A stretch of 5,894 nt of DNA from Pseudonocardiales bacterium. Its GTDB lineage: Bacteria > Actinomycetota > Actinomycetes > Mycobacteriales > Pseudonocardiaceae. The position numbers were made by a program, and so were the translations under genes. The notes under the pieces are model-generated. The model was given only the letters and a program-made list of their open reading frames with translations, ran no database searches and had not been told where the DNA came from. Below, piece after piece: positions 1 to 5,401 of this stretch. Within the stretch, counting starts at the first letter, position 1; every line of letters begins with the position of its first letter. The stretch covers positions 1 through 5,894 of the forward strand of contig JAODNG010000362.1 in assembly GCA_025465385.1 (NCBI GenBank), read 5' to 3'.

Positions 1-57
1 TCGCCGGTCTGCATGGATTGAGGACGGCGTCAGCAGGTGTTGGCCATCTCCTGGTGG

Positions 58-147
58 CGTAGGATCGCCGGACATGGCCGAGCCAGGGTCGCGGACTGCC
101 TCGACGTCTACTCCGACGATCTCGCCACCCTCATTGAGCACGTCGGT
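58..147 (+). pseudogene. Remnant of an alpha/beta hydrolase (non-haem chloroperoxidase-like)
   Basis: The frame that starts at position 37 reads RR-IAGHGRA (codons 58-84) and then DVYSDDLATLIEHVG (103-147). This resembles the stretch after strand beta-4 of chloroperoxidase/haloperoxidase-type alpha/beta hydrolases, which typically reads DRRGHGRS, about ten residues, then DMDTYADDLAALIEHLD. The nucleophile-elbow motif GHSxGG that should follow is absent, and the frame runs into the next gene. The oxyanion-hole region that should precede it is also absent, and a TGA lies at 19-21 in another frame. I infer a short fossil of a deleted hydrolase gene. The match is about 30 residues, judged by eye against family knowledge; chance similarity cannot be excluded. 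Confidence 0.5.
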
Positions 148-179
148 GCTGCGGCTAGTGGGAGATCGCAGGAGGCCCC

Positions 180-1100
180 GTGCGGTTCGATGAGGGCGCC
201 GATCTCGACACTTCCCAGGTGGACGACCAGCGCGGCCGCGGAAGTGGTGGCATCGGCGGCCGGGTTGCGGTGGGCAGCGGCGGTGTCGGCATCATCGGTC
301 TGCTGCTCTACCTTCTGCTCTCCCAGCTCGGTGGCGGGCCGGCCAGCCCGCTGCCCAACGGCCTGCCCGGGCTCGGCGCGGGACAAAGCGCCGACAACAC
401 ACAGATCAGCGAGAGCTGCCAGCACGGCCGAGACGCCAACACGGCGCTCGACTGCGAGGTCGTCGCCGTCGTTAACTCTCTGGACGCCTACTGGACGGAC
501 GCCTTCGCCCACTCTGGCCGGACTTATCGCAAGCCCCGTATCACCTTCTTCAACGGCGGGGTGAACAGCGGTTGCGGCAGCGCAAGCTCGGAGGCCGGCC
601 CCTTCTATTGTCCTGCCGACCGCGAGAGCTACGTCGACTTACACTTCTTCCAGGAGCTTGAGCAGCGCTTTGGCGCGAAAGGCGGGCCGTTCGCCCGCGC
701 ATACGTGATCGCCCACGAGTATGGCCACCACGTGCAGAGCCTGCTCGGCACATCTCGCCGGGTCCAGGCGGGCGATTCCGGGCCGACCTCTGGTTCGGTG
801 CGGCTGGAGCTGCAGGCCGACTGCTACGCCGGGGTCTGGGCGAAGAACGCGAGCACCACCGCCGGATCGTCCGGTCGACCGCTGATCACCGACGTGACCG
901 ACGCGGACGTCAGCGCAGCACTCGACACCGCCTCTCGGATCGGTGACGACTACATCCAATCCAACCTCGGTGGCGGTCGGGTCAACGAGAGCGAGTTCAC
1001 CCACGGCACCTCCGCGCAGCGCCAGAAGTGGTACCTCACCGGATACCAGTCCGGAGACTTGACGAGTTGCAACACCTTCGACACCGGCGACCTCGGCTGA
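180..1100 (+). CDS. Membrane-anchored neutral zinc metallopeptidase (YpfJ/Zn_peptidase family)
   Basis: This 306-residue protein belongs to the putative neutral zinc metallopeptidase family (YpfJ-like, Pfam Zn_peptidase). The zinc-site motif HEYGH is clear: His179, Glu180 (general base) and His183. The family's second block, LELQADCYAG, has Glu210, the likely third zinc ligand. The N-terminus (MRFDEGADLDTSQV) is the usual family start. A Gly-rich segment and one membrane helix (about residues 34-50, GGVGIIGLLLYLLLSQL) follow, so the catalytic domain (about 78-300) should face the outside. Six cysteines (80, 92, 132, 144, 214, 297) could form disulfides there. The start is GTG at 180, with AGGAGG at 170-175 in front. 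Length is normal for the family and nothing is missing. Substrates of this family are essentially unknown. The enoyl-CoA hydratase gene begins 28 bases after its stop, so the two are probably co-transcribed. Confidence 0.93.
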   Translation: MRFDEGADLDTSQVDDQRGRGSGGIGGRVAVGSGGVGIIGLLLYLLLSQLGGGPASPLPNGLPGLGAGQSADNTQISESCQHGRDANTALDCEVVAVVNSLDAYWTDAFAHSGRTYRKPRITFFNGGVNSGCGSASSEAGPFYCPADRESYVDLHFFQELEQRFGAKGGPFARAYVIAHEYGHHVQSLLGTSRRVQAGDSGPTSGSVRLELQADCYAGVWAKNASTTAGSSGRPLITDVTDADVSAALDTASRIGDDYIQSNLGGGRVNESEFTHGTSAQRQKWYLTGYQSGDLTSCNTFDTGDLG

Positions 1101-1114
1101 GCCCTTGACCGATC

Positions 1115-1120
1115 GGGAGG
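1115..1120 (+). promoter_or_regulatory. Ribosome binding site deciding the start of the hydratase gene
   Basis: GGGAGG lies eight bases before the GTG at 1129. It favours that codon over the in-frame TTG at 1105, which has no purine-rich site in front of it and lies only four bases after the upstream stop. Confidence 0.7.
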
Positions 1121-1128
1121 CAGACGTC

Positions 1129-1914
1129 GTGGGCAGCAAGCTGGGATCCCGAATCCGGGTGGAGCGGGAGGGCAGGGTGCTGCGGATCGTCCTGGTCCGC
1201 CCGGAGCAGGGCAACGCCATCGACCCGGAGTTCGTCGACGAGCTTCGCGCCGCAGCGTTTCAGCTGGACGGAAACGTCGGGTGCCTCGCCATCGTCGCCG
1301 AGGGGAAGACATTCTGCGTGGGAGGGGATGTTCGCGTTTTCGCCGAGGCAGCCGAGCCCGGACCGTCTGTGCATGCCTGGGCTACCGGGTTCCACCAGGC
1401 CGTGCTCGCACTGATGGCTTCGGCCGTACCGATCGTCGTCGGCGTGCAGGGTTGGGCGGTCGGCGGAGGCCTCAGCCTGGCGTTGCTGGGCGACGTGCTG
1501 GTCCTCGGACGATCAGCCCGGGTACGGGCCGCGTACACGGCCATTGGCCTGACCCCGGATGGCGGCATGTCGTGGACGTTGCCGCGGGCGGTCGGCGCGA
1601 GCAGGGCCCGGGATCTCATTCTCACCAACCGTGCGATCTCAGCAGCCGAGGCCGAGGCGATGGGTCTGGCCACTCGGGTGGTCGATGATCAGGAGCTGCG
1701 CGCGACGGTCGATCGCCTGGCCGCCGAGCTGGCCGACGGAGCAACGGACGCCCTAGGCGCGGCCCGCGATCTTGTCCACGGTGGCTGGTCCCGAGACTTC
1801 ACCGAGCAGCTTGACGAGGAGGCGAAGGCTATCGCTGCGAGAGCCGACAGCGGGCAGGGTCGAGAAGGGGTAAGGGCGTTCGTCGAACGGCGAGCGCCCC
1901 ACTACCACCGCTGA
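1129..1914 (+). CDS. Enoyl-CoA hydratase/isomerase family protein, PaaG-like active site
   Basis: The 261-residue protein (from GTG 1129) is a single crotonase-fold domain. Enzymes of this fold bind acyl-CoA thioesters and hydrate, isomerise or hydrolyse them, typically in fatty-acid or aromatic-acid breakdown. Both oxyanion-hole loops are visible: FCVGGDV (63-68) and GWAVGGGLSLALLGD (108-122). The two catalytic glutamates of classical enoyl-CoA hydratase are not present: Ser replaces the first (GGGLS, 112-116), and the second region reads AYTAIGLTPDGG (135-146). The Asp144 in PDGG sits where PaaG-type ring-epoxide or Delta3-Delta2 enoyl-CoA isomerases carry their catalytic Asp. An isomerase is therefore likelier than a hydratase; this is inference. 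A TTG at 1105 would add eight residues but is less likely. It probably shares a transcript with the metallopeptidase gene. Confidence 0.9.
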   Translation: MGSKLGSRIRVEREGRVLRIVLVRPEQGNAIDPEFVDELRAAAFQLDGNVGCLAIVAEGKTFCVGGDVRVFAEAAEPGPSVHAWATGFHQAVLALMASAVPIVVGVQGWAVGGGLSLALLGDVLVLGRSARVRAAYTAIGLTPDGGMSWTLPRAVGASRARDLILTNRAISAAEAEAMGLATRVVDDQELRATVDRLAAELADGATDALGAARDLVHGGWSRDFTEQLDEEAKAIAARADSGQGREGVRAFVERRAPHYHR

Positions 1915-1926
1915 TAAGACCCTCAT

Positions 1927-2376
1927 TTAGCCGGGTGGGGAGCTGGGCGCTGTGTTCGCTGGGTGCCGCGGTGTGGTTGCGGTGATCCGGTTCGCAGTGA
2001 CGGTGGAGCCGTTGGCGGTACCCCTCACGCGCACGGTACTGCCGACCGGGAACTGCTGTGCGGTGCCGGGCATCCGCCTGGTGCCGAACTGCGTCTGAGG
2101 CGTGATGGTCACGGTGTACTGAGTGCCACTCCTGGCGTTGATCGTCCAAGTTGAACCGTTCTCGGCGGTGATCTGCCCGATGAGCCCATGCCGTCCTTGG
2201 CCGCCCTTGGCCGGAGCGGTCGCCGTGGGTGGCGCTGTCGTCGTCGGGGTGGCTCCCTGGGTGGTCGGCCCACCGGAGCAAGCCGCCACGACACCCATCG
2301 TGACCGAGATGCCGACGACCCCGATCGCCACCTTTGTCCGTGTCCGTCGATAACTCCCGCCTGCGACGCTGTTCAT
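1927..2376 (-). CDS. Secreted lipoprotein with DUF5666-like domain
   Basis: This 149-residue protein starts with a lipoprotein signal peptide: basic residues (YRRTRTK, 9-15), a hydrophobic stretch (16-30) and a lipobox VVAAC, making Cys33 the likely lipidated first residue. A Thr/Pro/Ala-rich linker (36-57) follows, as is common in actinobacterial lipoproteins. Residues 64-133 (GLIGQITAENGSTWTINARSG..., then VGSTVRVRGTANGSTVTANRI) have the alternating beta pattern of DUF5666 domains, which resemble small OB-like barrels of unknown function. The tail is Pro/Ser-rich. The ATG at 2376 has AGGAG (2383-2387) six bases upstream on its strand. The gene converges on the hydratase gene with 12 bases between stops and no visible hairpin there. 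Lipoprotein status is well supported; the molecular role is unknown. Confidence 0.85.
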   Translation of the reverse strand: MNSVAGGSYRRTRTKVAIGVVGISVTMGVVAACSGGPTTQGATPTTTAPPTATAPAKGGQGRHGLIGQITAENGSTWTINARSGTQYTVTITPQTQFGTRRMPGTAQQFPVGSTVRVRGTANGSTVTANRITATTPRHPANTAPSSPPG

Positions 2377-2643
2377 CGCTCACTCCTTTGATCAGGCGCA
2401 GCACGCGAAGCGCCGTGCCGAAGTTGTGCTTCCCGTTATGGACCGGATAAGTGAGAGCAAGCTGCACATAACCTCACAGTTGCCTGGGAGAGGACCACGG
2501 ACAGTGATGGCGGTAGTGGACGCCGCGATCCACAGACCGGGTTCCGGCGCCCACCACGACGGGTCGCCGGTACGGCCACTCGGAACCGCATTTCCCCAGC
2601 CGGAGAAGTTGACGGTCAGACCACGGTTCGCCACAGTGGATCG
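2377..2643. other. Upstream region of the lipoprotein gene, no recognised gene
   Basis: Open frames exist on both strands here, but none reads like a known protein, and they overlap each other. The region should contain the promoter of the - strand lipoprotein gene, but no convincing -35/-10 pair was found. One copy of a 13-base direct repeat lies at 2426-2438; the other is at 2916-2928. Confidence 0.5.
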
Positions 2644-2823
2644 ATGGCCGCACTCCAAGATGTCCCGCACGGCACGCTCATCGGCTGGCAGTCGGGATGC
2701 CGCTGCACCTGCTGCAGCGCAGCCGGTGCAGCCGAGCCGGCTCCCGCCCAATCGCTGGAGGACATCCGACGGGCATTAACCGATGCGGCTCCCAAGTCGC
2801 CGGACAGACCCCCAGGGTCCTAA
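2644..2823 (+). CDS. Small ORF with HGT...GCRCxxC motif, possibly a gene fragment
   Basis: A 59-codon ORF from ATG 2644 to TAA 2821-2823 contains HGTLIGWQSGCRCTCC (residues 9-24). The pattern HGT, then G(Y/W), a short gap, and GCRC followed by another Cys resembles a motif seen in small hypothetical proteins of actinobacteria and their phages, where the cysteines may bind metal. The rest is Ala/Pro-rich with a short helix-like stretch (SLEDIRRALTDAA, 37-49). The frame is open from 2455, but there is no other start codon before 2644. The only candidate ribosome site (AGTGGA) is weak and very close. It may be a real small gene or the surviving end of a larger one. No function can be assigned. 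Confidence 0.35.
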   Translation: MAALQDVPHGTLIGWQSGCRCTCCSAAGAAEPAPAQSLEDIRRALTDAAPKSPDRPPGS

Positions 2824-2984
2824 CGCGAAGCAGCCCCAAGACCCGGCCGGTTTCTCGAAATCCAGCAGTTGCGGGCGGACGGGCCACCGCGCGTCTCCCA
2901 AGACTGCGGCGGGCAGTGCTTCCCGTTACCCCATCTGAGCGCAAGGATTTGGGATCCCGATGAGCCGAGGGAACGGTGGACACT

Positions 2985-3157
2985 ATGGCTTGAGAGGACA
3001 AGATCAACCGTCTGGTGGGTCAGACCATCGCGAGGGCTGAGCCACTCGTCGATCAGGTCAAGGAGAAGGTTGAGCCCCTCGTCAGAAGGCCAAAGACAAG
3101 GCTGAGCCGCTCGTCAAGAAGGCCAGCGGCAACTCTGGCACGGACAGCACGTCTTGA
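2985..3157 (+). pseudogene. Broken small gene of 11-residue amphipathic repeats (antitoxin/LEA-like)
   Basis: From ATG 2985 the frame reads MA, then TGA (2991-2993), then EDKINRLVGQTIAR and three tandem 11-residue units: AEPLVDQVKEK (3036-3068), VEPLV... (3069-3100) and AEPLVKKASGN (3101-3133). The second unit is 32 rather than 33 bases long. Restoring one A near 3084 gives VEPLVKKAKDK and carries the frame on to NSGTDSTS and TGA at 3155-3157, for about 57 codons in all. The pattern xEPLVxxxKxK predicts charged amphipathic helices, like those of small actinobacterial proteins often labelled antitoxin-like (MT0933/Rv0909 type), CsbD-like or LEA-like. Two lesions, a premature stop and a frameshift, argue for a true pseudogene, although sequencing errors remain possible. 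A later GTG (3015) could bypass the stop but not the frameshift. Confidence 0.6.
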
Positions 3158-3161
3158 ATGG

Positions 3162-3200
3162 CGGGGCTGTAGCTGCCTGAATAGAACACTGCTGGCCCCG
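3162..3200 (+). terminator. Possible hairpin after the repeat pseudogene
   Basis: CGGGGC (3162-3167) pairs with GCCCCG (3195-3200). The stem continues through a U-G pair and AGC/GCT (3171-3173 with 3191-3193) after a two-base bulge. It begins five bases after the pseudogene stop. No T-run follows, so it is at best a weak or Rho-assisted terminator. Confidence 0.22.
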
Positions 3201-3387
3201 TGACGGTGTGGCTGCAGTGTGCGGGGGCAGAGCACGCGACGGATGAACGACCTCGAGCAGAGGCCGTCGAGCAGGGAGTGTGCCCTGACCTCAGCTCGGC
3301 CGTGTTCCGACGGTGAAATCAACTTACCAGTGCGGCTAGGACATCACCCGCAAGATCAACTCATCCTTCCTTCGCTCACGATCGTCA

Positions 3388-3957
3388 TCACGCATCTACC
3401 CGACCGAAAAGCCGACCGAAGAACCGTTTCAACGCAGTCATCGCCGCCTGCATGCCGATGCTGAAACCCTTCACTGGAACAGCGTCGCGTTTCACGGCTG
3501 TCTCACCACGAGCGGACCGTCCAATATCATCCGCGAGGCACTTGGCGAAACTCTTCATGATCACACTCGTGACGTCCTGAACCATGCCCCGACCAAACTG
3601 GGCAGCGGCACCGGAAAGCTGGATATCCTGAGCCACCTTCACTCGGGTCCCACTTCCCGAAGCGGCCATGGTCGACGTCACCTTCATGGTGGCCTGGCCC
3701 TTGCCCTTTTCCTCCGACCCGGACGCATCCATCACGATCCGCTTGGCGGACTCGTCACGCTCGACGATCTTGGCCGTGCCGATGAATTGGAGTTTCACCG
3801 GTCCCATCTTGGTCGTCACTCGCCCCTTGTACACATCACCGTTGACATCGATGAGCTCGGCACCCGGCAAGCAAGGCGCGATCCGCGGCACGTCTTGCAT
3901 GTGCTTCCACACCTGATCGAGCGGTGCAGCAACCTCGAACTCGTTTTCGACCAACAT
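3388..3957 (-). CDS. coxG: CoxG-type SRPBCC-fold protein (CO dehydrogenase subunit G family)
   Basis: The 189-residue protein is a CoxG family member (SRPBCC fold). It starts MLVENEFEVAAPLDQVWKHMQD, with the characteristic LPGAEL (30-35), then DVYKGRV and KMGPVKLQFIG (41-60). The long C-terminal helix of the fold is at about 115-147 (GAAAQFGRGMVQDVTSVIMKSFAKCLADD). A linker leads to an amphipathic, basic tail (164-187, GFSIGMQAAMTALKRFFGRLFGRV) of the kind that tethers CoxG to the membrane. Known CoxG proteins help molybdenum CO dehydrogenase associate with the membrane and reach quinone. The ATG at 3957 has AAGGAG at 3970-3975 on its strand, a rather long 12-base gap. No coxL, coxM, coxS or accessory genes lie in the window, so a role with CO dehydrogenase cannot be assumed; orphan members may serve other molybdenum hydroxylases or bind other hydrophobic ligands. 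Confidence 0.88.
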   Translation of the reverse strand: MLVENEFEVAAPLDQVWKHMQDVPRIAPCLPGAELIDVNGDVYKGRVTTKMGPVKLQFIGTAKIVERDESAKRIVMDASGSEEKGKGQATMKVTSTMAASGSGTRVKVAQDIQLSGAAAQFGRGMVQDVTSVIMKSFAKCLADDIGRSARGETAVKRDAVPVKGFSIGMQAAMTALKRFFGRLFGRVDA

Positions 3958-4099
3958 CGACTACTCACTCTCCTTACATGCGCGGGGTCCAGACGCGCAG
4001 CGCCGGCGGGTGACTCTCCGCAGAACGCCGTCGGGGTCGACGAGCCTGTTCGCCAACCGATCGCCTGACCCATCTGCTATAGAGAGTTTCAACTCGCGA

Positions 4100-4119
4100 T
4101 GATCGTTAAACCACGATCA
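4100..4119. promoter_or_regulatory. 20-bp interrupted palindrome upstream of coxG, possible operator
   Basis: TGATCGT (4100-4106), a six-base spacer, then ACGATCA (4113-4119) form a perfect 7+7 inverted repeat, the size and spacing of a dimeric repressor site. It lies 143 bases before the coxG start and overlaps the stop codon of the AraC remnant. On the coxG strand a small palindrome, GAGTTGAAACTC (4084-4095), and a TATAGC-like -10 candidate follow. With no T-run next to it, an operator is likelier than a terminator. Confidence 0.4.
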
Positions 4120-4491
4120 CGGCGCGGACCGAGGCGAACGCTCGAGAATGAGACTGGGCCCAGGGCTGGGAGAGCGACGCGTCTCGGAGGGGTGGTTGCC
4201 GTATCTCTTCGCGTACATCTGGGCGAAGCGTCCGACGCTGGTGAATCCCGAGTTGTGTGCAATTCGGGTTACCGTGGCCTGGCTGGGCTCGGCAAGGCGG
4301 AGGTCCTCGTGGGCACGGGCCAGGCGGACCTCGCGCAGGTATTGCGTCGGGGTCATGTCGAGGTGGCGACGGAATCCCTCCTGGAGGGACCGGATGCTGA
4401 CGCAGGCGCCTCCGCGAGCCGGCGGAACGGCGGCGCCGCCGGGCGGACGCAGCAGGTCCAACGACATCGGGAACAGGCTCTGCCCGATCAT
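4117..4491 (-). pseudogene. AraC-family transcriptional regulator remnant (C-terminal HTH only)
   Basis: Residues 31-106 of this 124-residue frame are an AraC/XylS DNA-binding domain. They comprise VSIRSLQEGFRRHLDMTPTQYLREVRLARAHEDLRLAEP (end of HTH 1 and linker helix), then TVTRIAHNSGFTSVGRFAQMYAKRYGNHPSETRR (HTH 2). A whole regulator is about 300 residues with a ligand-binding N-terminal domain, which is missing. The first helices of HTH 1 are also missing in frame: residues 1-29 are low-complexity Pro/Gly/Ala. In the neighbouring frame, positions 4418-4407 read LAEA, so adding one base near 4405-4407 restores LAEAACVSIRSLQE, the expected helix-turn-helix. This is clear evidence of a frameshift. 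No recognisable sensor domain was found up to 4756. If translated it could still bind DNA weakly, but a decayed gene is likelier. Confidence 0.72.
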
Positions 4492-5401
4492 GCGCCAGAT
4501 CGTCGTGGTCGATCTCGGATGTCGCGTTCACCGGCTCGGGCCGCCCTTGTGCACCCTCACCGGATGACGTACTGAGCTCGCGGTGGATGGCTTCGTGTGC
4601 GGTACTGGTTTCGCAACGGGCGTTGCCACACGTGCCTCCCACGCGGTCAACGTACGCCCGCAGTTTGCAGTCATGGGCACCATGGGCCGGACTATCATCG
4701 GCCCGGGAGCGGTCCGCGAATGCAAGCCGCTGTTCAAGTCTCAGTTCCAGTGCCACGCGCGGGAAATTTAGGCATATCTGTGCGAAGTTGCCTCACCACC
4801 GGATGTCAATGGGCAGGCCAACTGTAAAGACCACTGAGCGCGCTTGAGTCGTTTCTACGTGATAATTATCCCGGCAATATGGCCATCGACAGGCACACGC
4901 GCTCCATTGTCTCGTGGGCCTGATCGAAGTCCGTCGTATGCACCACCCGGCGCCGCACCGGCAGGCCTCGTCAGGAAGATTGACCATTTATCCTTCCACC
5001 ATCGGTTTGATCAATCGGCCGGACACATGATCCAACCGCCCAGCCAGGTTTGCCTTCGGTCTGGCAGCGCCAACCTGAGCGCCTGCTTCACTCTCGTGGG
5101 TGGAGCGATAAGGGTGAATATGATCATGATCTCGGCAGTCGCCTTCGCAACCGGGCAAGCTGGTTGATCAGTGATGGGTTGGCCGGAGCATCTAACTCAG
5201 CTGGACGCCCATCGGTCAGGCGCTGATTTCCGCGTCACGGGAGGCGTCGGTGGAATGCGAGCTGAGTAGGTTGCCCTCGGCGTTTTCTCGGCACTCAACT
5301 CTATCGGCGGCTTATCCTCGCCACTGTCTCTGCGGATGTGGCCAACTTGGCTGCAATCGCGGACCGTTGATCGCCTCATACGTGTCGGGAAGAGGCGCAC
5401 G
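4492..5401. other. About 0.9 kb without a recognisable gene
   Basis: All six frames are broken or read as low-quality sequence. The part nearest the AraC remnant (4492-4756) is where its lost N-terminal half should lie, but none of its frames resembles a cupin or AraC-binding domain. From about 4760 to 5130 the base composition is less GC-rich than in the genes. Two perfect 10-bp palindromes occur: GATAATTATC (4861-4870) and GATCATGATC (5122-5131). The last 200 bases should contain the promoter of the STAS gene, but no convincing -35/-10 pair was found. Confidence 0.5.

Noticed and set aside
1874..1899. Hairpin-forming sequence GGGCG...CGCCC with inner GTTCG/CGAAC, considered as a terminator of the hydratase gene
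   Set aside because: It lies inside the coding sequence, encodes normal residues and has no T-run, so coincidence is likelier.
1829..2467. 212-codon open frame on the - strand
   Set aside because: It overlaps the lipoprotein gene in another frame and the end of the hydratase gene on the opposite strand. Its composition is His/Arg-rich, as in shadow frames; the lipoprotein frame has a signal peptide and a good ribosome site.
4106..4756. 216-codon open frame on the - strand, considered as the missing N-terminal half of the AraC regulator
   Set aside because: Its sequence (Arg/Pro/His-rich) does not resemble an AraC ligand-binding domain, and it runs over the HTH region in the wrong frame.
4828..4920. 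Short + strand frame containing AIDRHTRSIVSWA, considered as a transposase integrase-core remnant
   Set aside because: It is only loosely like the VIDxxSRxxVGWA motif of IS3-type transposases, with stops on both sides, no neighbouring transposase sequence and no inverted repeats.
4844..5167. 107-codon + strand open frame in the gap before the STAS gene
   Set aside because: There is no ribosome site, no recognisable motif, and irregular composition unlike the real genes nearby.
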